This document shows positions 24,882 to 37,300 of a stretch of 64,000 nucleotides of DNA, in pieces. Position 1 is the first letter of the stretch. Each line of letters starts with the position of its first letter. The notes beneath the pieces were generated by a model, which saw only the letters and a program-made list of their open reading frames with translations, ran no database searches and was not told where the DNA came from. Source of the stretch: VFKU01 sp964620045 (GTDB taxonomy: Bacteria; Hydrogenedentota; Hydrogenedentia; Hydrogenedentales; GCA-2746185); the NCBI GenBank assembly GCA_964620045.1, contig CAZUJL010000001.1, positions 1 to 64,000 on the forward strand, in the 5' to 3' direction. Position numbers and translations under genes: made by a program.

Positions 24882-27800
24882 TGAGCGACGAAACGAAGAA
24901 GGGTCGCATGCCCATGCCGCCGTTGGCGATTGTGGGCATCGGGTGTCTTTTTCCGAAGGCGCAGAACGCGGAGGAATTCTGGGCGCTGGTCAAGAGCGGC
25001 GCGGACGCGATCACCGAAGTGCCGAATTCGCACTGGCGGCCGGAAGACTATTTTTCGGAAGACAAGAAGAAGCCGGACTTTACTTACGCGAAGCGCGGTG
25101 GCTTTCTCGAACCTTATCCATTCGACCCGCTGAAGTACGGCGTGCCGCCGAACGCGCTTGAGGCGACCGACACGAGTCAACTTTTGGGCATGGTGGCCGC
25201 GGACCAAGCGATGACCGACGCGGGATACAACGGCGGCGCGAAGACTTATGACCGCGATCGCGCCAGCGTGATCCTGGGCGTGACGGGTGCGCTCGAACTG
25301 GTCGTGCCGCTCGGCGCGCGGCTCGGGCATCCGTTGTGGCGCGCGGCGATGATTGAGGCGGGGTTGAATCCGGCGCAGGCGGACGATATCGCGCAGCGCA
25401 TCGGCGAACGCTATGTGTCGTGGCAGGAAAACTCATTCCCCGGCCTGCTTGGAAACGTGGTCGCGGGGCGCATCTCGAAGTACCTCAACACCGGCGGCAC
25501 GAATTGCGTGGTGGATGCGGCCTGCGCGAGTTCGCTGAGCGCGCTGGAACTCGCGGCACTCGAACTGGCGACCGGCAAGGCGGACATCGCGCTCACCGGC
25601 GGCGTCGATACGTTCAACGATATTTTCATGTACATGTGTTTCAGCAAGACGCCCGCGCTCTCTCCCACCGGCCATGCGCGGCCCTTCGACAAGAAGAGTG
25701 ATGGCACGATCCTAGGCGAAGGCTTGGGCATCGTGGTGCTGAAGCGGCTTACGGATGCCGAGCGCGACGGCGACAAGGTCTACGCCGTGATTCGCGGGGT
25801 GGGTTCGTCGAGCGACGGCAAGGGCGAGGCGATTTACGCGCCGAGCGCGTCGGGTCAGGTGAAGGCGCTGCGCGATGCGTATGCGAGCGCGGGAATTTCG
25901 ACGGACGCCATCGACCTGCTTGAAGCGCACGGCACCGGCACGGCGAAGGGCGACGCGGTCGAGATCGGCGCGCTGTGCGATGTGTTTGGTGAGGCAGGCG
26001 ATCGTGCGCCGTGGTGCGCGGTGGGTTCCATCAAATCGCAGATCGGCCACACGAAAGCGGCGGCGGGCGCGGCGGGCCTGATCAAGGCCGCGCTGGCGCT
26101 GCATCACAAGGTGCTGCCGCCGACGATTAAAGTGGATACGCCGGCGGAGAGCGTCGCGCCGGGCGCGTCGCCGATGTACGTGAACACACAGAAGCGCCCT
26201 TGGCTACCGCGCACGAACCGGCCGCGCCGCGCGGGCGTAAGCTCGTTCGGCTTCGGCGGCAGCAATTTCCACGTTGTGCTGGAAGAACATACTCCGAAGA
26301 AAACATCCGTCGATTGGGACGGCAACGTCCAGATCTTCGCTTACTCCGGCGCGAATGCGGCGGCCATCGAATCGCAATTGAGTGCGATTCCCGCGCGCGG
26401 CACATGGGCGGCGACTCGCGATGCCGCGCATCGTTCGCGACAGACTTTCGATCGCACTGCGGCGCGGCGGCTGGTGTTCGTGGCCGAGCGTGGCAAAACC
26501 GATTTCGACAAATTGATCACCGGGCTGCGCGCGCAACTGGCGAAGCAGCCCGATGCGGTGTGGTCGCTGCCCGATGGCGCGGCATACGGCGTTGGTGCGC
26601 CGGAAGGCATCGTCGCGGCGATGTTCCCCGGACAAGGCGCGCAATATCCCGGCATGCTGCGCGATCTCGCGTGCGCGTTTCCGGAGATGATCGATTCGCT
26701 GGCGGCCGCCGACGCGGCGCTGGGCGAAGATGCGCGCGGCGTACGGCTTTCCGACTTTATTTATCCGCACCCCGCTTTTGACGAAGCGACACGGCAGGCA
26801 CACGATGCGGCGCTGCGCGCGACCTCAGTCGCGCAGCCGGCACTGGGCGCGGTCGGAATTGGCGCGCTGCACATCCTCCGGCGCTTCGGCGTCGATGCGG
26901 CGGCCTACGCGGGGCACAGCTACGGCGAGCTCGCGGCGCTGTGCGCGGCGGGCGTGTACGACGCGGACGATCTCGCGCGTGTTTCTCGGCGGCGCGGCGA
27001 ACTGATGGAAGCGCGGGACGGCGAACGCGGCGCGATGCTGGCCGTGCGCGCGGGCGCCGACGTGATCGAAGAAACGGTGCGCGCTGCTGGACTGAACGTC
27101 ACGCTGGCGAACAAAAATACGCCGGACCAGACCGTGCTCTCGGGCACGGCCGAGGCCATGGCGCGCGCGGCGGAGATTTTTGCGGCGAAGAATATTCAGA
27201 CGACCCCGCTGAACGTAGCGGCGGCGTTCCACAGCCCGCTCGTGGCCGCGGCGGCCGTGCCCTTTGGCGAGACGCTCCACGATGTGGTGTTCCGGACGCC
27301 GTCGGCGCCGGTGTATGCCAATACGACAGCGGAAACCTATCCTGCCGATTCGAACACGGCGCGCGACCTGCTCGCGAACCAGCTCGCGCGGCCTGTGGAG
27401 TTTGTGCGCGAGATCGAAGCGATGTATGCCGCGGGCGTGCGGACTTTCGTCGAAGTCGGCCCCGGCGCGCGCTTGTGCGCAATGATTGGGCAAATCCTCA
27501 CGGGCCGTATGCACACGGCGGTGTCGATCGATGCCTCCGCCGGCAAGCGCGATGGCTTCGTTGATCTGGCGCGTGCGCTGGCGGCGCTGGCGGCGGAAGG
27601 CCGCGCGTGCGACTTGCACGCGTGGGATGCGGAATACGCCCCGGCAACCGAACCCTCTGCTAAAGGCAAGCGCTTGATCGTGCCCCTCTGCGGCGCGAAC
27701 TACCGGTCTAAACAGTCCAAACCAAAAGCGAGACCTGCGATTGTGAGTGGCGATGTGAAAGCTCCGGCAATACCGCGACGGGATGACGTGAAGCCCCGCG

Positions 27801-30800
27801 GGCAGGATACCCGCGCCACAAATGACAAGCCTGCGCCGGTTACGGTGGCGAGTGCGCCCGTTTCGGACCCGCCGATTGCAGCGAGCGGACCGCTGGGGGA
27901 ATTGTTCCGCCAGACGCAGGCGAGCCTGGCTGCGCTGCAGCACATGCAGGAGCAGACCGCACGGCTGCATTCGCAATACTTGCAGGGACAAGAAACGACG
28001 ACGCGCGCGTTCCAGCAGTTGGTCGAGCAACAGGAACGCCTGTTCGCGCAGATGGTGGGCGGCGCGCCGATGCCCGTGATGCCGGCCACGCCGATCGCGA
28101 CGACGACGCTGCCGGCGCCTGTGGCGGTGCAAGCTCCGGCCCCTGTCGCGCCTGCACCTGTCGCTGAAGCCGCCCCGGAACCGGCGGGGGTTGATGTCAG
28201 CGATGTGCTGCTCGAAGTCGTGTCCGAGAAGACCGGATATCCGCGCGAGATGCTGGAGCCCGGCATGGCGCTCGATGCCGATCTGGGCATTGATTCGATC
28301 AAGCGCGTGGAAATTCTGAGCGCATTGCAGGAACGCGTGCCAGAGCTGCCGGCGCTGGCGGCCGAGGAACTCGGCGGTATCCAGACACTCGCGGACATTG
28401 TGAAACTGCTGGGCGCAAAGGGCGGCGCCGTGCGCGTCGTCCCGGTGGCGCCTTCCGTTCAGGCCACTATCTCCATCGAGCCTATCCTGATGGAAATCGT
28501 CGCGGAGAAAACCGGCTATCCACAGGAAATGCTGGGGCTGGACATGGCGCTCGACGCGGACCTTGGCATCGACTCCATCAAGCGCGTGGAGATCCTGAGC
28601 GCGCTGCAGGAGCGCGTGCCGGGATTGCCGTCCATCGGCGCGGAAGAACTCGGCACGATCCATACGCTGCGCGATATCGTGGCGAAGCTTGCTTCCGCTG
28701 TTCCGGCGACGGCTCCGGTCGCGGTCGCGCCGGCGGCTGCGCCGCAGTCGGCGAATGCCAGCGACATTGAAGGCCTGCTGTTGGGCGTAGTCGCTGAGAA
28801 AACGGGATACCCCGCCGAGATGCTCGGGCTCGATATGGCGCTCGACGCCGATCTCGGTATCGACTCGATTAAGCGCGTGGAAATTCTGAGTGCGCTGCAG
28901 GAAAAGATGCCGGAGCTTCCGGCACTCGAAGCGGAAGCGCTGGCGTCCCTCGTAACGTTGCGCGATGTCGTGCGTGCGATGAGCACCCGGACGGCACCGG
29001 CTGCCCCGGCCGCGCCAACGCCACCTACCGCAAAACCAGTTCCGACATCGGCTGCGCCGAAAGACGTGGTCGCTCGGGAGTGTCTCAAGCGCGTGCCGCT
29101 TTCCCCAGCCAATCAGCGTGCTCGACGCGTAACAAACGGCGCTCGCATTCATATTGCGGGTGCTTCCGCCGAGCTTCGCGACGCGCTTGGTCGCGCGTTG
29201 TCGGAACGGGGCTGCGTTGCCGTTGACACACCAAGCGATGCCGCGGGCCTCGTGGTGTTCACCGCCGAAACGACGCCCGGCTGGGCGTGGCGGGCGCTGG
29301 AGACTGTGCGGAACTTCGTACGCGATCGCAAGGACAAGTCCGACACCTTCGTAGCCTGTGTGACGCAACTCGACGGTGCTTATGGCTTGCGGAATGCCAC
29401 ACTAGGGCGCGATGCGGAAATCGGAGCGATGGCGGGCCTTGCCAAGACCGCCGCACGCGAGTGGCCGAATGTTTCCGCGCGCGCCATCGATCTGGCGCCC
29501 GATTTTACGTCCATCGACGCCGCCGCAAACGCGCTGGCGGATGAACTCATTGCGGACGGCCCGGTGGAAACCGGACTCGCACCCGACGGCACGACGACGA
29601 TTGAAACCGAGATGCGCGCGCCCGCGCCCGGCGGCACAAATGCCGTGACCCTGAGCGCGGGCGACGTCATCGTGATTACCGGCGGTGCGCGCGGCGTGAC
29701 GGCCGCCGTCGCCGAGGCATTGGCGCGCGCGGGACGTCCGAAGGTCGCGCTCGTGGGCCGCTCGGCCTTGCTTGTGGCGGAGCCGGAATGGTTGCGCGCG
29801 GCGCGGGACGAGAAAGCCATCAAGAAAGCGATCATCGACCACGCGACGGTGAAGCTCGCGCCGCAGGATGTGGAGCGGCGCTACCGCGAGATTCTCTCGG
29901 CGCGGGAAATCAGCGCGACGCTCAAGCGCCTGCACGGCACCGGCGCCGATGCGCGCTACTACGCCGCGGACGTGCGCGATGCGCAGCAGATGCGCGAAGT
30001 GATCATGCACGTGCACGCGGAACTTGGCCGGGTCACGGGCGTTGTGCACGGTGCGGGCGTCATCGCGGACAAAAAGATTGAAGACAAGACGGCGGAGCAA
30101 TTCGATTCCGTGTACGGCACGAAGGTCGACGGCTTGCGTAATCTGCTCACCGCGCTGGCCGACGACGCGCCACGTTTCATTGCGCTGTTCTCCTCGTCCA
30201 CGGGCCGTTTCGGCCGCGTGGGCCAGGTGGACTACGCGATGGCGAACGAGGCGCTGAACAAACTGGCGCAGACCGAGGCTGCGCGTCGCCCTAATTGCCG
30301 CGTGGTGTCGATCAACTGGGGCCCGTGGGACGGCGGCATGGTGACGCCGGCCCTGCGCAAGATTTTCGCAGCGGAAGGCGTCGGCGTGATCGGGCTTGAA
30401 GACGGCGCAAAGTTTCTCGTCGACGAACTTGCCGCCGGCGGTAGTGACGTCGAGCTGGTCGCCATCGCGCGGCCGGAAACGAAACTAACCGAATCCGCCG
30501 CGACACCCATGCATACGGCGCTCACCATCGATTTGTCGCCGGAGCATTTTCCGTTCTTGTCGTCGCACGTGATTGACGGCCGCGCGGTGCTGCCGGTGGC
30601 GATGTATGTCGAGTGGATGGGGCATGCCGCGGCGCACGCGAATCCCGGTCTACGGTTTGTGGGCATTGAAGACCTGCGCGTGCTCAATGGCGTCGTGCTC
30701 GATAGTGCGGCACCGCTGCGCATCGAGATCTCGGCAGGCAATGCTACGAGCATCAATGGACGCACACGCGTGAATGTGGAAATGCACAGCGCGACGTCCA

Positions 30801-31378
30801 ACGGCCGGCGCGTGCTCCACAGCGCGGCGACGGTTCTGCTCGACACATCCTTTACATCGGGCGCCCCGTCATTGGCGACTCGCTCGCTGCCGCCCTACCG
30901 CGCGTCGCGCGACGATATCTACAACCACCACAAACTTTTCCACGGCCCGCAATTCCAAGGCATCGTGACGGTGGACGGCTGCTGCGACGAAGGCATCTCG
31001 ATCACGGCCTCGGCCGCACCCGCGCCGGAGACGTGGATCCAGGAGCCGCTGCGGCGGCGGTGGCTGGCTGATCCACTCGCGCTCGATTGCGCGTTCCAGG
31101 CGATGATTCTGTGGAGCCTGGATCGCCACGATACGGCCTCGCTGCCGGTGCGGCTGGGAATGTACGAGCAATTCCAGACGGCGTTCCCGAAATCGGGGGT
31201 GCGCATCGAGGCGAAGGTGACCAAGGCGACCAACTTCGGCGCGACGGCGACGATTGAATTTCTGCATCCGGCGGACGGCACGTTGGTCGCGCGGATTGAA
31301 GACTACGAATGCGTGATGGCGGCGTCGCTCAATGCGGCGTTCCAGCGCAACCAGATCGCGCCATCCGCGCGCGATTGA
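24881..31378 (+). CDS. pfaA: PfaA-like megasynthase, KS-AT-ACP-ACP-ACP-KR-DH
   Basis: A 2165-residue iterative type I synthase that loads malonyl units and carries the growing chain. Order: ketosynthase 12-470 (Cys215 in DAACASS, His350 in EAHGTGT, His390 in GHTKAAAG); malonyl-type acyltransferase about 575-890 (Ser680 in GHSYGE); Pro/Ala-rich linker; three acyl carrier proteins with attachment Ser1139, Ser1232 and Ser1329, each in GIDSIKRVEIL; ketoreductase about 1590-1830 (VIVITGGARGVTAA; active-site region SSSTGRFGRVGQVDYAMANEA); C-terminal dehydratase-like double hot-dog about 1870-2150. This matches Pfa2 of myxobacterial PUFA clusters. Other known relatives carry two to nine ACPs. The four-prime-phosphopantetheinyl transferase needed to activate the ACPs is not in the window. 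Ten bases separate it from the next gene. Confidence 0.95.
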   Translation: MSDETKKGRMPMPPLAIVGIGCLFPKAQNAEEFWALVKSGADAITEVPNSHWRPEDYFSEDKKKPDFTYAKRGGFLEPYPFDPLKYGVPPNALEATDTSQLLGMVAADQAMTDAGYNGGAKTYDRDRASVILGVTGALELVVPLGARLGHPLWRAAMIEAGLNPAQADDIAQRIGERYVSWQENSFPGLLGNVVAGRISKYLNTGGTNCVVDAACASSLSALELAALELATGKADIALTGGVDTFNDIFMYMCFSKTPALSPTGHARPFDKKSDGTILGEGLGIVVLKRLTDAERDGDKVYAVIRGVGSSSDGKGEAIYAPSASGQVKALRDAYASAGISTDAIDLLEAHGTGTAKGDAVEIGALCDVFGEAGDRAPWCAVGSIKSQIGHTKAAAGAAGLIKAALALHHKVLPPTIKVDTPAESVAPGASPMYVNTQKRPWLPRTNRPRRAGVSSFGFGGSNFHVVLEEHTPKKTSVDWDGNVQIFAYSGANAAAIESQLSAIPARGTWAATRDAAHRSRQTFDRTAARRLVFVAERGKTDFDKLITGLRAQLAKQPDAVWSLPDGAAYGVGAPEGIVAAMFPGQGAQYPGMLRDLACAFPEMIDSLAAADAALGEDARGVRLSDFIYPHPAFDEATRQAHDAALRATSVAQPALGAVGIGALHILRRFGVDAAAYAGHSYGELAALCAAGVYDADDLARVSRRRGELMEARDGERGAMLAVRAGADVIEETVRAAGLNVTLANKNTPDQTVLSGTAEAMARAAEIFAAKNIQTTPLNVAAAFHSPLVAAAAVPFGETLHDVVFRTPSAPVYANTTAETYPADSNTARDLLANQLARPVEFVREIEAMYAAGVRTFVEVGPGARLCAMIGQILTGRMHTAVSIDASAGKRDGFVDLARALAALAAEGRACDLHAWDAEYAPATEPSAKGKRLIVPLCGANYRSKQSKPKARPAIVSGDVKAPAIPRRDDVKPRGQDTRATNDKPAPVTVASAPVSDPPIAASGPLGELFRQTQASLAALQHMQEQTARLHSQYLQGQETTTRAFQQLVEQQERLFAQMVGGAPMPVMPATPIATTTLPAPVAVQAPAPVAPAPVAEAAPEPAGVDVSDVLLEVVSEKTGYPREMLEPGMALDADLGIDSIKRVEILSALQERVPELPALAAEELGGIQTLADIVKLLGAKGGAVRVVPVAPSVQATISIEPILMEIVAEKTGYPQEMLGLDMALDADLGIDSIKRVEILSALQERVPGLPSIGAEELGTIHTLRDIVAKLASAVPATAPVAVAPAAAPQSANASDIEGLLLGVVAEKTGYPAEMLGLDMALDADLGIDSIKRVEILSALQEKMPELPALEAEALASLVTLRDVVRAMSTRTAPAAPAAPTPPTAKPVPTSAAPKDVVARECLKRVPLSPANQRARRVTNGARIHIAGASAELRDALGRALSERGCVAVDTPSDAAGLVVFTAETTPGWAWRALETVRNFVRDRKDKSDTFVACVTQLDGAYGLRNATLGRDAEIGAMAGLAKTAAREWPNVSARAIDLAPDFTSIDAAANALADELIADGPVETGLAPDGTTTIETEMRAPAPGGTNAVTLSAGDVIVITGGARGVTAAVAEALARAGRPKVALVGRSALLVAEPEWLRAARDEKAIKKAIIDHATVKLAPQDVERRYREILSAREISATLKRLHGTGADARYYAADVRDAQQMREVIMHVHAELGRVTGVVHGAGVIADKKIEDKTAEQFDSVYGTKVDGLRNLLTALADDAPRFIALFSSSTGRFGRVGQVDYAMANEALNKLAQTEAARRPNCRVVSINWGPWDGGMVTPALRKIFAAEGVGVIGLEDGAKFLVDELAAGGSDVELVAIARPETKLTESAATPMHTALTIDLSPEHFPFLSSHVIDGRAVLPVAMYVEWMGHAAAHANPGLRFVGIEDLRVLNGVVLDSAAPLRIEISAGNATSINGRTRVNVEMHSATSNGRRVLHSAATVLLDTSFTSGAPSLATRSLPPYRASRDDIYNHHKLFHGPQFQGIVTVDGCCDEGISITASAAPAPETWIQEPLRRRWLADPLALDCAFQAMILWSLDRHDTASLPVRLGMYEQFQTAFPKSGVRIEAKVTKATNFGATATIEFLHPADGTLVARIEDYECVMAASLNAAFQRNQIAPSARD
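28190..28985 (+). repeat. Tandem coding repeat: three acyl carrier protein modules
   Basis: Three successive ACPs of about 93-97 residues, with phosphopantetheine serines encoded at 28295, 28574 and 28865. The core ALDADLGIDSIKRVEILSAL is identical in all three, while the linkers differ in length and are rich in Pro, Ala and Val. Tandem ACPs act in parallel and raise PUFA synthase output. Confidence 0.92.
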
Positions 31379-31388
31379 GGATCGCAGT

Positions 31389-34300
31389 ATGAGCGAGACC
31401 CGACCGGCTATCGCAATCGTCGGCATGGGGGGCGTGTTCCCCGGTGCACGCGACTTCGAGGCGTTTTGGGCAAATATCGTGCACGGGCGCAGCGCGGCGG
31501 CCGACGCGCCGGACGGGCGCTGGGCATTGTCGCGCGAGGACGCTTTCGATCCGCGCCCGGGCCAGCCGGACAAGGTGTATTCGACGCGCGCGTGTTTTGT
31601 GACGGAGATGCCGCCGATCGCGCCGGGCGACGTGTATCTAACGAACGATGTAATCAACTCGCTCGATCCGGGCACGCGCATGCTGATTGCCGCGGGCATG
31701 CAGGCGCTCGACGACACGCGCATCGATGCGCTGGACCTCGCGCGCGTCGGAGTCATCCTCGGCAATCTCGCGCTGCCCACCGACAGCGCGGCGGAACTGG
31801 CCGAACGCATCGTTGGCCGCACGATTGAAGAAAAAATTCTTGGGCCGTCCGACTCAACGAACGATCCCTTCCAACCGCTGAACCGGTATGTGACCGGAAT
31901 GCCGGCTGGCCTGCTGGCCGAGGCGCTCGGCCTGGGCGGCGGCACGTTTACGCTGGACGCCGCGTGCGCGTCGTCGCTCTACGCATTGAAGCTCGCCGTG
32001 GATGAATTGCAGGCGGGCCGCGCGGACGCGATGCTTGCCGGTGGTCTGTCGCGGCCGAACGCGCTCTATACGCAGATGGGCTTCTCGCAACTGCGCGCGC
32101 TCTCCCCCACCGGCACCTGTTCGCCGTTCGACGAAAAGGGCGACGGCCTCGTGGTCGGCGAAGGCGCGGGCGTGGTGGTGCTCAAGCGGCTCGACGACGC
32201 CGTGCGCGCGGGTGATCATATTTATGCGGTGATTCGCGGGATCGGGCTGTCGAACGACATCGGCGGCGGGTTGCTGGCGCCGTCGAGCGAGGGCCAGTTG
32301 CGCGCCATGCGCGCGGCATACGAACAGGCCGGCATCGAGCCGAACGACGTTGACCTTGTGGAATGCCACGCGACCGGCACGCCGCTGGGCGATGGCGTGG
32401 AATTTGAGAGCCTGCGCGGGTTGTGGGGCAGCGATGGCTGGACGCCGGGCCAGTGCGTGATCGGTTCGGTGAAATCGAACATCGGCCATTTGCTGACCGC
32501 GGCCGGTTCCGCCGCGCTGATCAAGACTCTGCTCGCGCTGAAGGAAAACACGCTTCCGCCGACGGCGAACTTCCGGCGTGCGCCATCTGATCTGCGGATC
32601 GACGAGAGTCCGTTCCGTGTGTTGACGGCGGCGCGGCCGTGGTCGCGACGCAACACCGACACGCCGCGGCGCGCGGCGATCAGCGCATTCGGGTTCGGCG
32701 GCATCAACGCGCACGTCGTGCTCGAAGAATGGAATTCCGCGCGGAGCGTTCCGGCGATCCCGAAGATTCCGGCAAAGCCCACGGCCATCGCGGTCGTCGG
32801 GATGGACGCGTGCTACGGGCCGTGGGACACGCTGCGCAAATTTCAGGAACGCACCCTGGGCGGCGGCGAGACGCACGAACCGGGCGCGCCGCAGCATTGG
32901 TGGGGCGTGCCACAAGCGGCATGGTTCCGCCGCGAAGGCCTCGCGCAACGCGCGTTCAAGGGCTACTACCTCGATCGCATCGAGGCCGGCCTGGACGAAT
33001 TCCGCATTCCACCGCGCGAAATCGCCGAGATGTTGCCGCAGCAGTTGCTGATGCTGAAGGTTGCGGCGCGCGCGATCGCGGATTGCCGTTTCGACGAGGA
33101 ACATGCCGCGCGCGCGGGCGTGTACATTGGCGCGGGCCTCGACTACAACACGACGAATTTCATGGTGCGCTGGTCGCTACTGCCGAAAGCGCGCGCGTGG
33201 GCACAGCAACTCGGCCTCAATCTGGACGAGAGCGCGCTCCGCACATGGGTTGCCGCGCTGCGAGAATCCGCCGGGCCCGCGCTTACAGCAAATCGTACGA
33301 TGGGTGGTCTCGCCAGCATCGTGGCGAGCCGCGTCGCGCGCGAGCTGCGGTTTGGCGGGCCGAGTTTCACGATTTCCAGCGAAGAGACGTCCGGCCTGCG
33401 CGCGATTGAAGTGGCCATGCGCGCCCTCGCCGCCGGCGAGATCGACTTTGCGCTCGCGGGTGCGGTCGATCTGGCGGGCGATGCGCGCGCGGTGCTCGGC
33501 GATATGCGCGATGCGGAGCGGATACTGTGCGACGGCGCGGCGGCGGTGGCACTCAAGCGGCTGGAAGACGCGGAACGCGATGGCGATCGCATTTATGCCG
33601 TGATCCGCAGCGCGGCGACCGTGCATGGAAAAGAATACAAGACAACGTTGAATCGCGCGCAGAAACGTTCGAGCGCGGAAGCCGCGCTGACTGCTGATAC
33701 GATCGACGATCTCCGGCCTTCGGATGTTCCGGGACAATCCGGCGCCGCGACAGGAATTGCGGCGTTTGTTACCGCCTGCGTCGCGTTGCACCAGCAGATT
33801 CGTCCCAATGGCGAAGAGGGGTCGGAGTTCTGGCTGCGCAACCGCGAAGAAGGGCCGCGGCATGCGGGGGTGAGTTGCGCCAGCGCGGACGGAAACGTCA
33901 CCCGGCTGGTGCTGGAAGAATACGAGCATGCGTCGCCGGAGTTCGCGGGCGAAACCTTGCAACCGCTTGGCGCGCGCGACGAAGCGCTCTTCTGTGTGGA
34001 GGCCAACAACGTCGAGGCGCTCGACGTGGGACTCGGCCGTCTGCGCGCGTTCGCGGAGGCGGAGGACGACGCCGCGATTGAGGGTCTCGCGCGGCAGTGG
34101 TGGTCGGCGAACCACGAGGACGCGTCCAAACAGTTCGCGGCGGCGTTCGTCGCGCGGAGCGCGCGCGAGCTGCGCGATCAGATTGATTTCGTGCACGGCT
34201 GGCTGCGCGACGGACGCGGTGCGAAAACCGGCGAGACCTTGCTGCGCGAGTCGCCGCCGCATGTGCGCGATCGCGTGTTTTTCTCCGATGACCCGATTGG

Positions 34301-37300
34301 CAAGCACGGGCATGTGGCGTTCATTTTCCCCGGATCGGGCAATCAGTTCGCCGGTATGGGGCGCGATCTGGGCGTGGATTGGCCGGAAGTTTTCCGCGCG
34401 CAGGATGCGGAAAACCGGCGCCTGTGCGATCAATTTCAGCCGGAGATTTTCTGGCGCGCGGGCAACACCGCGGCCGTGCAGACGAATTCGCAGGCGGCGC
34501 TGTTTGGTCAGGTCGCGCTGGGCACACTGACGAGCGACCTGCTGCAGCGCTTCGGCGTGCGACCGGCGGCCGTCGTGGGCTATAGCCTCGGCGAGACGGC
34601 CGGATTGTTCGCGCTGCGCGCGTGGACCGATCGCGACCTGATGCTCGAGCGCATTCGCAACTCTACGCTTTTCACGGAAGACCTCGCGGGCGAGTACAAG
34701 GCGGCGCGCAAGGCCTGGAGCGTACCCTCACACACGGCGGTGGATTGGGCGCTCGGCGTGATTGATCGGCCGGCGAAGGTCGTTCGTGCGGCGCTCAAGG
34801 ATCACAAGAAGGTCTATCACCTCATCGCGAACACGCTGCACGAATGCGTGGTCGGCGGCGACCCGCACGCGGTCGCGAAGCTGGTCAAAAAACTCGATTG
34901 CGAATTTTTCCCGCTGCACGGCGTGACGACGGTGCATTGCGAAGTCGCGAAGGAAGTGCAGGGTCCGTATCGCGATCTGCACGTGCTGCCCGTGAACGCG
35001 CCGAAGGGTGTGCGCTTTTACAGCGGCGCGTGGGGCACGGAATACCACGTGAGCACCGAGACGGCGGCGGACGCCGTGCTCGCGCAGGCGATCTACGGCA
35101 TCGACTATCCGAAAGTGATCGAAGCGGCGTATGCCGACGGCGCGCGCGTGTTCCTTGAGATGGGACCGGGCGGGTCGTGTTCGCGCATGATCGGCGAGAT
35201 TCTCAAGGGACGTCCGCATGTTGCGCGGCCCGTGTGCGTGCAGGGGCGCAGCACCGCGGGGCTTGTGTTGCGCATGCTGGGCAATCTGCTCGCGGAGCGC
35301 GTGCCGGTGGATCTGAGCGTGTTGTACGGGCAAGAGACGGCGGTTGCCGCGTTCGCGCCGTCGACGAAACCGGCGAAGACGGTGGGCGTTGAGGTTGGCC
35401 GCGGGCCTGTAGATGTGCCGATGCCGCCGCAGCGCGTTGTGGCGCCGACTGCCGTCGAGCGTGTGACTGAACCGGTGCGCGTGGAGCCGGCGAAAAAAAT
35501 TGAGGTTGGCGGTGACGCCAGAGGTCCCCGCGTTCGCGGGGATGACAACGGTGGGCGCGCAGCGCTTGCTGCGGCCCCGCTGCATGAAGCCGCCATCGGC
35601 GATGCCATTCCTCTCGTGGCAGCGATGTCCCGTTCGGGCGCGGCGCACGGCGAGGCACACGAACTTTATTTGCGCCAGGCGGAATCGGCCGCTGCCGTGG
35701 CCGTGCGAATCGCCGGCCTGCAGCAGCGCATCGCGCAGGCGATGGGCGGCGGCGTGGCCGTTGCCGATCCCCCACTCGCGTTCACGACCACGGCGCTCGT
35801 GGAAAATCGGGCGCAAACACCGGCTCCGGCTCCGATAGTTGCACCGCCGCGCGCGGTAGTCGCTGCGCCGCAGTCCACCGTCACCATGACGCGGGAACAG
35901 TGCGTGGAATTCGCGATCGGGTCGATCGCGCGCTCGCTCGGCGCGGCGTGGGCGGCTGCGGATGCACACCCCACGCGCGTACGCCTGCCGGATGAACCGC
36001 TGATGCTCGTGGATCGCATTCTCGCGTTTGAAGGTGAAGCGCGATCGATGGGCGGCGGCCGTGTGATTACCGAACACGACATTCTGCCGGGCGCGTGGTA
36101 TCTGGACGGCGGACGCATTCCGACCTGCATCGCCGTGGAGGCGGGCCAGGCCGATCTTATTCTGTCCGCCTACCTCGGCATCGACGCCGAAACGCGCGGT
36201 CTCGCGATGTATCGACTGCTCGACGCACAGGTGACGTTCCACCGCGCGCTTCCGGGTGCCGGCGAGACGATTCACTACGACATTCGCATCGAGCGCTTTT
36301 TCCGCCAGGGCACGACATGGCTGTTCCGTTTCAATTTTGATGCGACCGTGAATGGCGCGCCGCTGCTTACCATGCGCAACGGGTGCGCGGGATTCTTCAC
36401 GCGCGAGGCGCTGGATGCCGGTGCGGGTATCGTGCACACAGAACTCGACCGGCGTCCGCAGGCGGGTGTGCGGCCGGCGGACTGGCGCGAACTCGCGCCG
36501 ATGAAACGCGAACGCTACTCCGACCGCCAGCTCGCGTGCTTACGCGACGGGGACTTGGCCGGTTGCTTCGGCAGCGCCTTCGCGGCGCTGCCACTGCACG
36601 CGCCGGCGGGTTTGCCGTCTGGCCGTATGAAACTGGTGGACCGCATCCTCGACCTCGATCCCGCCGGCGGCAAATACGGCCTCGGCCAAATCCGCGGCGA
36701 GATGGATGTGCATCCGGATGACTGGTTCCTGACCTGCCACTTTGTCGACGACATGGTGATGCCGGGCACGCTGATGTACGAATGCTGCTTGCACACGCTG
36801 CGCGTGTATTTGTCGCGCATGGGTTGGGTGGGAGAAGCGGACAACATCGTGTACGAGCCGGTGCCGGGTGTCGCGGGGCAGCTCAAGTGCCGCGGCGAGG
36901 TGAACCGGACGACGAGCAAAGTGGTGTACGAAATCGCGATTAAGGAACTTGGCTATAACCCGAGTCCCTATGCCATCGCCGATGCGCTGATGTATGTCGA
37001 CGGTAAACCGTCGGTCGAAATGCAGAACATGTCGCTGCAACTGACCGGCTTGACGCGCGAAAATCTCGAGGCGCTGTGGGCGAATATCGAAAAACCCGCG
37101 GCTCTTCCCGCGAAACCGTTGTATGACCGCGAAAAAATCCTGGCGTTCTCGACGGGCAAACCTTCGGAAGCCTTCGGCGAGCCTTACAAGATTTTTGACG
37201 AAGGCCGCGCGATCGCGCGGTTGCCACGTCCGCCGTTCCAGTTTCTCGATCGCGTGGTGGAGACAAAGGGCGAACCGTGGGTGATGCAGGCGGGCGCGGA

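Noticed and set aside
26825..29368. Long open frame of 847 codons on the minus strand opposite the PfaA-like gene
   Set aside because: Arg/His-rich composition typical of the opposite strand of GC-rich coding DNA, no family motif, and it fully overlaps clear KS-AT-ACP-KR domains.
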